Shown one piece after another: positions 7,616 to 13,517 of a DNA stretch of 13,936 nt. The position numbers and the translations under genes are program-made. Positions within the stretch are counted from its first letter, which is position 1. Each line of letters starts with the position of its first letter. Source of the stretch: an uncultured Alistipes sp. (GTDB lineage: Bacteria; Bacteroidota; Bacteroidia; Bacteroidales; Rikenellaceae). The notes beneath the pieces are model-generated. The model saw only the letters and a program-made list of their open reading frames with translations, did no database searches and was not told the origin of the DNA. The stretch lies in contig CAAGLB010000054.1 in the NCBI GenBank assembly GCA_900770635.1, forward strand, positions 1 to 13,936. The letters run 5' to 3'.

Positions 7616-8161
7616 ATGAAAGAGACAATAATCATTGCAGGTTTCGGAGGACAGGGTGTCCTCACTATGGGTAAGATCTTGGCTTACTCTGGTATTATGC
7701 AGGATATGGAGGTTACATGGATGCCTTCATACGGTCCTGAGATGCGTGGTGGTACTGCTAACGTAACTGTTATCCTCTCGGATAAGGCTATTTCATCACC
7801 TATCGCTCACGAGTTCGATTGCGTAGTTGTTCTCAACCAGCAGTCTATGGACAAGTTCGAGGCTCAGGTGAAGCCAGGTGGCGTGCTCATCTACGACACT
7901 AACGGTATCACTAACCACCCAACACGTACCGACATTAGCATCTATCAGATCGATGCTACTGCTGAGTGCGCACGCTTGGGCCAGGCTAAGTTGTTCAACA
8001 CCATGATCTTGGGTGCTTACCTTAAGGTTCGCCCAGTGGTTAAGATGGAGAACGTAATGGCAGGTCTTAAGAAGACATTGCCAGAGCGTGCTTGGAAGAT
8101 GCTTCCACAGAACGAGGAGGCTATTAAGCATGGTGGTGAGATTATTCGCCAGATCCGCTAA
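7616..8161 (+). CDS. korC: 2-oxoacid:ferredoxin oxidoreductase gamma subunit
   Basis: A 181-residue gamma subunit (POR_N/gamma family), which completes the four-subunit complex and is associated with CoA binding and assembly. The N-terminus has the family glycine motif AGFGGQGVLTMG (from residue 8), followed by SYGPEMRGGTANV, also characteristic. It is the last gene of the operon: its stop codon is followed within 40 bp by a strong terminator. The stop overlaps the left end of a 12-bp inverted repeat that bounds the following 126 bp. Confidence 0.92.
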   Translation: MKETIIIAGFGGQGVLTMGKILAYSGIMQDMEVTWMPSYGPEMRGGTANVTVILSDKAISSPIAHEFDCVVVLNQQSMDKFEAQVKPGGVLIYDTNGITNHPTRTDISIYQIDATAECARLGQAKLFNTMILGAYLKVRPVVKMENVMAGLKKTLPERAWKMLPQNEEAIKHGGEIIRQIR

Positions 8162-8286
8162 ATTTAGCGTTATAGCGGCGCATTAGCGACGCTTCAATCA
8201 AAGCTCCGAATGAGCAGTACGCCAGTACAGCCCATCCGGAGCTTTTTCATGTCAGCGCCACTACTACACCACTCTAACGCTAAATT
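8161..8286. repeat. 126-bp segment bounded by 12-bp perfect inverted repeats
   Basis: AATTTAGCGTTA at 8161-8172 is the exact reverse complement of TAACGCTAAATT at 8275-8286. Inside lie a shorter GGCGC/GCGCC pair (8177-8181 with 8255-8259) and the korC terminator hairpin, giving a nested three-stem layout. Three TAGCG units stand at the left end. I see no target-site duplication and no coding. It could be a small mobile-element-like (MITE/REP-type) unit or a structured 3' end of the kor mRNA. Confidence 0.55.
8200..8247 (+). terminator. Rho-independent terminator of the kor operon
   Basis: AAAGCTCCGAATG (8200-8212) pairs with CATCCGGAGCTTT (8233-8245) with one mismatch in 13. The loop contains two GTAC units that can pair with each other. 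The right arm runs into TTTTT (8243-8247). Confidence 0.8.
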
Positions 8287-8296
8287 ACCCAGCCAA

Positions 8297-8320
8297 CCAA
8301 TCCGGGCTAATTTCATGTCA
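8297..8320. repeat. Partial copy of the terminator right arm
   Basis: CCAATCCGGGCTAATTTCAT plus GTCA here resembles 8231-8254 (CCCATCCGGAGCTTTTTCAT plus GTCA) with four differences and the same length. It has no obvious left arm nearby, so it appears to be a half copy of the neighbouring hairpin unit. Confidence 0.5.
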
Positions 8321-8350
8321 AGGACACACCTGCATCCCTTCTAATAAGAA

Positions 8351-8557
8351 ATTGGGTATTATGGGTACTATGGGTATTGTGGGTAGAAATGGGTAGGATG
8401 GGTATAAATGAGGTAATATGCGGTAATATGTGTTTCGATGGGCTAATATGTAGCGCATAGTAACCAACAATACTCATAATACCCATAATACCCATAATAC
8501 CCATCATACCCAACATACCCAACAATACCCACAATACCCAATATACCCATAACTCAT
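8351..8557. repeat. Quasi-palindromic array of 9-bp GGGTA/TACCC units
   Basis: The left half has GGG tracts starting at 8354, 8363, 8372, 8381, 8391 and 8400, then decayed units (AGGTAATATG, CGGTAATATG). The right half has CCC tracts starting at 8482, 8491, 8500, 8509, 8518, 8528, 8537 and 8546, flanked by decayed ACTCAT units. Spacing is 9 bp with a single 10-bp step in each arm. Aligning those steps pairs 8361-8403 with 8508-8550 at about 34 of 43 positions, centred near 8455. The left half on the plus strand and the right half on the minus strand both satisfy a four-tract G-quadruplex pattern (G3, loops of 6-7). The array is not coding: the only open frame across it is a minus-strand Gly-Ile-Met repeat. 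Confidence 0.85.
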
Positions 8558-8615
8558 GACCATATTCCTACATCGCGAAATAATTAATAATTTTTATTAA
8601 AAAGTTGAAAAATAG
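8558..8615. other. AT-rich spacer before the HTH gene promoter
   Basis: The rest of the 532-bp gap between korC and the HTH gene is A/T-rich (for example AATAATTAATAATTTTTATT) with no open frame of note and no recognisable RNA. It leads directly into the promoter at 8616. Confidence 0.5.
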
Positions 8616-8647
8616 TTTGGCGGATTCAAAAAAATGTATTAATTTAG
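8616..8647 (+). promoter_or_regulatory. Promoter of the small HTH gene
   Basis: TTTG at 8616-8619, a 20-bp spacer, then TAATTTAG at 8640-8647, one base off TAnnTTTG. Transcription should start near 8654, about 40 nt before the ATG at 8694. Confidence 0.65.
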
Positions 8648-8693
8648 CATAGCAAAAGAAAACTAATATTATTAATCCTAATAACTACAAATT

Positions 8694-8942
8694 ATGATTA
8701 TCACATTTAACGAGTTGCGCCGCATCAAGGATAAGTTGCCCTCAGGTAGCTCGCAGCGCATTGCAGACGAGTTGGGAATCGACGTTGAGACAGTACGTAA
8801 CTATTTTGGTGGTCAGCACCTTGAGGCTAAGGCTTGCTCTGGTATCCACATCGAGCAGGGCCCAGACGGTGGTGTTGTAACATTGGACGATACTACGATT
8901 TTTGATGCTGCAATGCGTATTCTTAACGAGCAGAAAGAGTAA
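8694..8942 (+). CDS. Small helix-turn-helix DNA-binding protein
   Basis: An 82-residue protein whose N-terminal half contains a clear helix-turn-helix: SSQRIADELGIDVETVRNYF at about residues 19-38, similar to the LacI/sigma-like HTH pattern (I-A-x-x-L-G-I, then T-V-R). The C-terminal half (IHIEQGPDGGVVTLDDTTIF) looks like a short beta segment and could serve for dimerisation or ligand contact. Small proteins of this shape recur in Bacteroidales genomes as uncharacterised DNA-binding proteins, though I cannot give a name. It is a single-gene unit with its own promoter and a perfect 13-bp terminator stem. The target is unknown; the adjacent GGGTA/TACCC array is one candidate, by position only. 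Confidence 0.8.
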   Translation: MIITFNELRRIKDKLPSGSSQRIADELGIDVETVRNYFGGQHLEAKACSGIHIEQGPDGGVVTLDDTTIFDAAMRILNEQKE

Positions 8943-8980
8943 CATCGTTTAACACGGAGATATTAGCTCCCTGTTGATTT

Positions 8981-9015
8981 ATTAGCCCGAATGAGCATAG
9001 CCCATTCGGGCTAAT
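8981..9015. terminator. Perfect 13-bp hairpin, terminator after the HTH gene
   Basis: ATTAGCCCGAATG (8981-8993) is the exact reverse complement of CATTCGGGCTAAT (9003-9015), with a 9-nt loop. It lies 39 bp after the HTH stop. The T-run is poor, but the stem is strong and symmetrical. Its core CCGAATGAGCA...AGCCCATTCGG is nearly the same as the kor terminator core. Confidence 0.7.
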
Positions 9016-9117
9016 AGCTTATAAAAACCTCGCATAGGTCGAAGCACTAAGCTACCCTATTATTCGCTCTTATTCACACTTTTCGCCTTGCAATTTTCGA
9101 GTTTCATATTTTTTGTG

Positions 9118-9125
9118 TATCTTTG
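9118..9125 (+). promoter_or_regulatory. -7 element of the HU-like/sigma-54/lptE operon
   Basis: TATCTTTG matches TAnnTTTG exactly and is followed by C, 21 bp before the ATG at 9147, so the leader is short (roughly 15 nt). The -33 box is weak; TTTC at 9095-9098, 19 bp upstream, is the best candidate. Confidence 0.6.
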
Positions 9126-9146
9126 CACGTTATATATATGTAACGC

Positions 9147-10064
9147 ATGGAGTTGGTAACTAACATAATCATCGGATATCTCAAGCACAACAAGCGTCTT
9201 GTGGTGCCACAGCTCGGTGCATTCATCGTCAAGCAGCCTAACGGGGAGATAGTATTCTCGGAGCTCATGCGCTCGGATGATGGAGTGCTTCGCTCGCTGT
9301 TGGTGGCATACGGACTCAACGAGCTGGCAGCCAATGGCATGATTGACCGACTTCGTTTCGAGGTGAAGCATGCTGTGGCGAGTGGCGAGAAATTCACGAT
9401 AGCCAACTTTGGCGAGTTCTCATCAGGCGACAATGGCACAATACGCTTTAAGCAAAAGCGTGAGCCACAGACCTTTGGTGGCAAGATAAAGCCCCCTATT
9501 GAGCGTTTTGAGGAGGAGCGCCTGAAGCTACAACGCATACAGCGCATACGTCAGCAGCAGAGCGAGAACATAACGGGCCACAGCACACATCGCAAGTTGC
9601 GCACATCGCAGGCGATAGCCCCACAATCGTCACAACAGCAAAGTGGCGATGACGACATGGCACTGGGCAAGCCCGACAGATACCTCAAAGGACTTAAATA
9701 CGAAAACCGCAAAGGTCGCAACCAGGAGGACGACAACTTTGGCAGCGGCCGCAAGCAAAAGAGCGGCAGCGGCAAGATACTAATATTGCTGCTCGTGGTC
9801 ATAATAATGGCTGCGTGTATATGGTTCACATGGCAGTGGCTCAACGGCAACAACATAATCACGGCTAAGAGTGAGGCTACAACTACCATAGTGGAGCCCG
9901 CCGACACGCTTGGCACAGTGCCAGATGTAGCGTCGATGGAGGATGATGCTACAACGCCAACGCCCATTGCACAACCAGCAACAGGCCAAGAGTCATACTC
10001 GACGCCAATGCTAAGGACCACATGGCCTTGGCTCAACAACTACGACAATAGCGAGAAGCACTAA
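9147..10064 (+). CDS. Membrane-anchored HU-like domain protein (HU-CCDC81-type)
   Basis: A 305-residue protein of modular layout. Residues 1-100 look like the HU-related (CCDC81-type) domains of Bacteroidetes proteins: an N-terminal VTNIIIGYLKHNKRLVVPQL, then GAFIV, and later EKFTIANFGEF. A charged Gln/Arg-rich stretch follows (EERLKLQRIQRIRQQQ). One membrane helix lies at about 211-229 (ILILLLVVIIMAACIWFTW). The last 75 residues are Thr/Pro/Asp-rich and presumably periplasmic. The Lys/Arg-rich segment before the helix places the HU-like part in the cytoplasm. Related proteins often carry a C-terminal SPOR domain; none is visible here. It is the first gene of the operon, 9 bp before the sigma-54 activator. 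Whether it binds DNA, a partner or neither is open. Confidence 0.75.
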   Translation: MELVTNIIIGYLKHNKRLVVPQLGAFIVKQPNGEIVFSELMRSDDGVLRSLLVAYGLNELAANGMIDRLRFEVKHAVASGEKFTIANFGEFSSGDNGTIRFKQKREPQTFGGKIKPPIERFEEERLKLQRIQRIRQQQSENITGHSTHRKLRTSQAIAPQSSQQQSGDDDMALGKPDRYLKGLKYENRKGRNQEDDNFGSGRKQKSGSGKILILLLVVIIMAACIWFTWQWLNGNNIITAKSEATTTIVEPADTLGTVPDVASMEDDATTPTPIAQPATGQESYSTPMLRTTWPWLNNYDNSEKH

Positions 10065-10073
10065 ACGAGGAAT

Positions 10074-11297
10074 ATGATATCGAACGAACTACTCACAGCC
10101 AAACAGCGTTTTGGCATCATAGGCAACAGCGAGGCACTCAACAATGCCTTGGAGGTTGCTATGCGTGTAGCCCCCACCGACCTATCAGTGTTGGTTACGG
10201 GCGAGAGCGGCGTGGGCAAGGAGTTCTTCCCACAGGTCATCCACGCCTACTCGGCCCGCAAACATAAGAAGTATATCGCCGTAAACTGTGGTGCAATACC
10301 CGAGGGCACTATCGACTCCGAGCTATTTGGCCACGAGAAGGGCTCGTTCACAGGAGCTATCGAGAGCCGCAAAGGATATTTCGAGGAGGCTGATGGCGGC
10401 ACTATATTCCTTGATGAGGTTGGCGAGTTGCCACTATCTACCCAGGTGCGCCTGCTACGTGTGTTGCAGACGGGCGAGTTTATGCGTGTAGGCTCGGCAA
10501 AGGTGCAGAAGACAGATGTGAGAGTTGTGGCAGCAACCAATAACAACCTCCTTCAAGCTATTGACGAGGGCAGCTTCCGTGAGGACCTATACTACCGACT
10601 AAACACTGTGCCCATCACCGTACCTGCGCTGCGTGAGCGCAAGGGCGACATATATCTTCTGTTCCGCAAGTTTGCCAGCGACGTGGCTGTGCAGTATCGC
10701 ATGCCAGCAATAACCCTCGACGAGGGTGCACGCATAATGTTGGAGAACTATCATTGGCGTGGCAACATACGTCAGCTGAAAAATGTGGCCGAGCAAATAT
10801 CCGCTATCGAGCAGCGTCGTGACATAACAACCGACATTCTGCGCCGCTACCTCCCCGAGGAGGGATATGCCGTAAACCATGTTGGTGGCAGCCAGGGCGC
10901 ACAATACAACGACATGAGCGAGCGAGAGTTGCTATACAAGATATTGTTCGACATGCGCAACGACATCAACGAGCTTAAACGCATGATGACCGAGGCACTC
11001 GCAGGAGGTGGACGCAGCCATCGCCACGATGACGACACTCGACATAGCGAGTACGTTGGCCTACTGCCCGAGCCACAACACTCACTCCCCCAACACTACG
11101 AACATAGCGAGGTGGTGGAGGTGGTCGAGGAGCCAGCACGTGAGCTAACCAAAGATGATGTTCAGCGTGAGCAGATCATGCGTGCGCTGCACAACAATGG
11201 TTTTAGGCGCAAAGATGCGGCACGTGAGCTCTTCATCTCGGAGCGTACGCTATATCGTCGCATGAAGGCGTTGGGTATTGACGAAAATATAAAATAG
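10074..11297 (+). CDS. Sigma-54-dependent transcriptional activator, AAA+ with Fis-type HTH, no sensor domain
   Basis: A 407-residue bacterial enhancer-binding protein. The AAA+ domain begins almost at once: Walker A GESGVGKE (43-50), the sigma-54 contact loop GSFTGA (90-95), Walker B DGGTIFLDE (107-115), the arginine-finger region RLLRVLQTGEFMRVG and sensor II WRGNIRQLKN. A low-complexity linker (about 262-350) leads to a C-terminal Fis-type HTH (EQIMRALHNNGFRRKDAAREL, split around GF, ending RRMKALGI). There is no receiver, GAF or PAS domain, so activity must be set by abundance, by a partner or by DNA context. GAGGA lies 3 bp before the ATG. The HU-like membrane protein precedes it and lptE follows at 13 bp. 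Target genes are not apparent; I found no GG-N10-GC sigma-54 promoter in the window. Confidence 0.92.
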   Translation: MISNELLTAKQRFGIIGNSEALNNALEVAMRVAPTDLSVLVTGESGVGKEFFPQVIHAYSARKHKKYIAVNCGAIPEGTIDSELFGHEKGSFTGAIESRKGYFEEADGGTIFLDEVGELPLSTQVRLLRVLQTGEFMRVGSAKVQKTDVRVVAATNNNLLQAIDEGSFREDLYYRLNTVPITVPALRERKGDIYLLFRKFASDVAVQYRMPAITLDEGARIMLENYHWRGNIRQLKNVAEQISAIEQRRDITTDILRRYLPEEGYAVNHVGGSQGAQYNDMSERELLYKILFDMRNDINELKRMMTEALAGGGRSHRHDDDTRHSEYVGLLPEPQHSLPQHYEHSEVVEVVEEPARELTKDDVQREQIMRALHNNGFRRKDAARELFISERTLYRRMKALGIDENIK

Positions 11298-11310
11298 ATT
11301 TGCTATAACC

Positions 11311-11832
11311 ATGCATCATAAACTTCTAACAATCACACTCTTTGTAGCCATAGCCATGCTATTTACGGCATGTGGCTACAAGGTGACATACAACCTATCG
11401 GGAGGCTCGATTCCTCCCGAGGCAAAGACCTTCTCGGTGGCCTACTTCCCGAACAATGCGCCTATGGTGGCACCTACGCTTAGCAACGTGCTGACCGAGG
11501 GTTTGCGTGATAAGTTCTCACGACAGACACGCCTCGAGCAGGTTGAGGAGGGTGGCGACTTTGCCTTCGAGGGCGAGATTACGAACTATACATCAACAAC
11601 AGCTTCGGTGTCGAGTGGCGACTATGCGCTGCAAAACCGCCTTACGATAACTGTGAAGGTGAGCTTCCAAAATGCTGTCGACCAGACACTTTCGTTCAGC
11701 AATAAGAGCTTCTCAGCATATGTCGACTACGACTCGTCGCAGCTGCTCATCGACGTGCAGGATCAGCTTATCGAGGATATTGTTGAGGATTTGGTAAACG
11801 ACATTTATATGGCCGCTGCGGGCAACTGGTAA
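11311..11832 (+). CDS. lptE: LPS assembly lipoprotein LptE
   Basis: A 173-residue lipoprotein. The signal peptide ends in a lipobox, LFTA before Cys21 (mature start CGYKVTYNLSGG). The body has the LptE pattern of Bacteroidetes: a leading beta strand with SIPPEAKTFSVAYFPNN, then LSNVLTEGLRDKFSRQTRL, then a beta-rich middle and a C-terminal helix (DQLIEDIVEDLVNDIY). LptE plugs and stabilises the outer-membrane LPS translocon LptD. The gene sits between the sigma-54 activator and the TPR gene (1 bp away) in an arrangement common in Bacteroidales, and this context supports the name more than residue identity does. Confidence 0.85.
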   Translation: MHHKLLTITLFVAIAMLFTACGYKVTYNLSGGSIPPEAKTFSVAYFPNNAPMVAPTLSNVLTEGLRDKFSRQTRLEQVEEGGDFAFEGEITNYTSTTASVSSGDYALQNRLTITVKVSFQNAVDQTLSFSNKSFSAYVDYDSSQLLIDVQDQLIEDIVEDLVNDIYMAAAGNW

Positions 11833-11833
11833 T

Positions 11834-12319
11834 ATGGCATCATTCAACGATATTATATATAACAACGTCGATGCCTCGACAAACGACATCGAGCAGATTG
11901 TTGCTCGCTATCCCTGGTGGAGCGCCGCACGCCTACGCCTCTACCGAGCTAAGGGCGCTAAGAGCGACATTGCAACACATCTCGTGGCGATACTACACCC
12001 CACAGGAGCTATCGCCCGCCACACCATAGACTTCGCAAAACTAACAACGCTGAGCCACGACGAGCTTATCGACAGATTTTTGACGCTCGACAACTACCGA
12101 ATAACTGCCGAGGAGGGCGACGCCGAGGAGCTAAGCGAGGCACAATTTGACGATGAAGACGACATTGTGAGCGAAGAATTGGCAGAAATTTACATAAATC
12201 AGGGGTTATATAGCCATGCAATTGACACTTATCGCAAATTAAGTTTGCTAAATTCAGAAAAAAGTATTTACTTTGCAGGACTAATTGCAAAGATTGAAGA
12301 AAAATTAGAGAATAAATAA
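11834..12319 (+). CDS. TPR-like protein of the lptE-secG neighbourhood
   Basis: A 161-residue protein without signal peptide or membrane helix. The N-terminal part has the segment IVARYPWWSAARLRLYRAKG, followed by an acidic linker (EEGDAEELSEAQFDDEDD) and one clear tetratricopeptide-like helix pair near the C-terminus (LAEIYINQGLYSHAIDTYRK, ending LIAKIEEKL). Its function is unknown; TPR motifs usually hold partner proteins. It begins 1 bp after lptE. The last 140 bp switch to A/T-rich codons, and the probable secG promoter lies inside them. Confidence 0.8.
   Translation: MASFNDIIYNNVDASTNDIEQIVARYPWWSAARLRLYRAKGAKSDIATHLVAILHPTGAIARHTIDFAKLTTLSHDELIDRFLTLDNYRITAEEGDAEELSEAQFDDEDDIVSEELAEIYINQGLYSHAIDTYRKLSLLNSEKSIYFAGLIAKIEEKLENK
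12244..12275 (+). promoter_or_regulatory. Probable secG promoter inside the TPR gene
   Basis: TTTG at 12244-12247, a 20-bp spacer, then TTACTTTG at 12268-12275, one base off TAnnTTTG. Transcription would begin near 12282 and give a leader of about 60 nt before secG. The surrounding coding sequence is A/T-rich, unlike the rest of the gene. Confidence 0.55.
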
Positions 12320-12344
12320 CATAGAATAATTAAATTCATAAACT

Positions 12345-12734
12345 ATGTATACTTTTTGCATTATCATGATTGCTATCGCAAGTGTCTTGTTGATACTTGC
12401 TGTATTGGTTCAGGCTCCAAAGAGCGGCATGGCTGCTAACTTTGGCGCAGCTAACCAGACTATGGGTGTTCGCCAGACTGCCGACTTCCTCGAGAAGTTC
12501 ACTTGGGCAATGGTTGCTGCCATCGTATTGTTCACTCTTCTCTCAGTAACAGCAATGCCTACTGAGAAGAACGCTGACAAGGCTTTCAACCCTGTTACCG
12601 AGTCACAGGTAGAGGCTGCTGAGGCTATCCAGCTCGAGATCCCTGCTGAGGGCACTGCTGTTGAGACAACAGTAAACGTTCCTGCTGAGGGCGAGGCTCA
12701 GGTTGAGACTCCTGCTGAGGCTGAGCAGAAGTAA
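12345..12734 (+). CDS. secG: Preprotein translocase subunit SecG
   Basis: A 129-residue inner-membrane protein with the two-helix SecG plan: helix 1 at about residues 3-22 (TFCIIMIAIASVLLILAVLV), the conserved cytoplasmic loop QAPKSGMAANFGA...TMGVRQTADFLEK, and helix 2 at about 52-70. SecG assists SecYE and SecA in protein export. After residue 75 there is an acidic Glu/Ala/Pro-rich tail (PAEGTAVETTVNVPAEGEA), absent from short SecG proteins, with no known role. Codon bias is of the high-expression type, unlike the TPR gene before it. A strong terminator follows. Confidence 0.93.
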   Translation: MYTFCIIMIAIASVLLILAVLVQAPKSGMAANFGAANQTMGVRQTADFLEKFTWAMVAAIVLFTLLSVTAMPTEKNADKAFNPVTESQVEAAEAIQLEIPAEGTAVETTVNVPAEGEAQVETPAEAEQK

Positions 12735-12754
12735 GCAAACACATCAAAAACAAA

Positions 12755-12791
12755 AAAAATTGCTCGGCATCAACAATGTTGGGCAATTTTT
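12755..12791 (+). terminator. Terminator after secG
   Basis: AAAAATTGCTC (12755-12765) pairs with GGGCAATTTTT (12781-12791), 11 bp with one G-U. An inner CAAC/GTTG pair extends toward the loop, and the right arm ends in a T-run. Confidence 0.8.
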
Positions 12792-12859
12792 GTATATGGC
12801 CGTGCGTTATTAGCATAATACTATATATAAATAATGTATAACCTAAAAAATATTGAACT

Positions 12860-13018
12860 ATGAAAAAGTATGTTTGCACAGTTTGTCACTACGTATATGA
12901 TCCAGAGGTAGGCGATCCAGACAATGGCATCGCACCAGGCACTCCATTCGAGCAGTTGCCCGAGGACTACACATGTCCTCTCTGCCACTTGGGCAAGGAT
13001 GTCTTCGAGGAGGAGTAA
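12860..13018 (+). CDS. Rubredoxin with His after both Cys knuckles
   Basis: A 52-residue rubredoxin. The single iron is bound by Cys6 and Cys9 (YVCTVCHY) and by Cys39 and Cys42 (YTCPLCHLGK). The central DPEVGDPDNGIAPGTPFEQL is the family hallmark. It carries single electrons in anaerobes, often to oxygen- or peroxide-detoxifying enzymes. The residue after the second Cys of each pair, usually Gly, is His in both places (CxxCH), and the usual Trp before the second knuckle is Tyr. The gene stands alone: a terminator lies on each side. I could not identify a convincing TAnnTTTG promoter between 12792 and 12859. Confidence 0.93.
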   Translation: MKKYVCTVCHYVYDPEVGDPDNGIAPGTPFEQLPEDYTCPLCHLGKDVFEEE

Positions 13019-13027
13019 ACAAAACAC

Positions 13028-13064
13028 AGGCTACCGCAACATGTTGAGCGGTAGCCTCTTTTTT
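13028..13064 (+). terminator. Strong rho-independent terminator after the rubredoxin gene
   Basis: AGGCTACCGC (13028-13037) is the exact reverse complement of GCGGTAGCCT (13048-13057). The 10-nt loop contains the self-complementary AACATGTT, and six T follow (13059-13064). Confidence 0.9.
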
Positions 13065-13098
13065 ATGGCAACAAATAGTAAAAATTTTACATGAATTG

Positions 13099-13128
13099 TT
13101 GTAAGTTTAAAAATAATTACTACCTTTG
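13099..13128 (+). promoter_or_regulatory. Promoter of the rpsF-rpsR-rplI operon
   Basis: TTG at 13099-13101, a 19-bp spacer, then TACCTTTG at 13121-13128, an exact TAnnTTTG. The expected start near 13134 leaves a leader of about 33 nt that is A/T-rich and has no Shine-Dalgarno sequence. Confidence 0.8.
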
Positions 13129-13167
13129 CACCGCATTATGCAAAAAACCAATTAATTTTTTAAACGT

Positions 13168-13515
13168 ATGAACAATTACGAAACCGTTTTCATTGTCACT
13201 CCCGTCCTTTCAGACGCACAGGTAAAGGAGGTTGCTGACAAATTCCAGGGCGTAATCACCGAGAACGGCGGTCAGATTGTGAATGTGGAGAACTGGGGCC
13301 TCAAGAAGCTCGCTTATCCGATTCAGAAGAAGACCACCGGTTTCTACTTCCTCGTAGAGTTCACCGGTGAGGGCTCAATCATCAACACTCTCGAGACACA
13401 GTATCGTCGCGATGAGCGCATCATTCGTTTCCTAACTTTCAAGCAGGACAAGTTCGCTGTTGAGTACTCTCAGAAGCGTCGCGCTAAGCTTGCTAACAAA
13501 TCACAGGAGGAGTAA
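13168..13515 (+). CDS. rpsF: 30S ribosomal protein bS6
   Basis: A 115-residue bS6. The start MNNYETVFIVTPVLSDAQVK, the central NWGLKKLAYPIQKKTTGFY and ERIIRFLTFK are diagnostic. bS6 binds bS18 on the 30S platform, next to the 3' end of 16S rRNA. It is the first gene of the operon. Its start has no Shine-Dalgarno sequence: the leader before it reads TTAATTTTTTAAACGT. The last codons, CAG GAG GAG, also form the ribosome binding site of rpsR. Confidence 0.97.
   Translation: MNNYETVFIVTPVLSDAQVKEVADKFQGVITENGGQIVNVENWGLKKLAYPIQKKTTGFYFLVEFTGEGSIINTLETQYRRDERIIRFLTFKQDKFAVEYSQKRRAKLANKSQEE
13505..13510 (+). promoter_or_regulatory. Strong Shine-Dalgarno site of rpsR
   Basis: AGGAGG lies 7 nt before the rpsR ATG, the ideal spacing, and falls inside the last codons of rpsF. 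Such full-length sites are unusual in Bacteroidales, and most genes in this window lack one. Confidence 0.75.
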
Positions 13516-13517
13516 TC

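Noticed and set aside
8313..8534. Minus-strand open frame of 73 residues with Gly-Ile-Met repeats
   Set aside because: It is the translation of the 9-bp TACCCATAA array; the 10-bp steps would change frame, and composition is purely repeat-driven.
8354..8548. Regularly spaced short repeats as a CRISPR array
   Set aside because: The period is only 9-10 bp with no unique spacers, the units invert in the middle and no cas genes are nearby.
13127..13142. TGCA-CCGCATTA-TGCA as a bS6:bS18-binding leader hairpin for rpsF
   Set aside because: The left arm lies at or before the expected transcription start near 13134, so it would not be in the mRNA, and the stem is only 4 bp.
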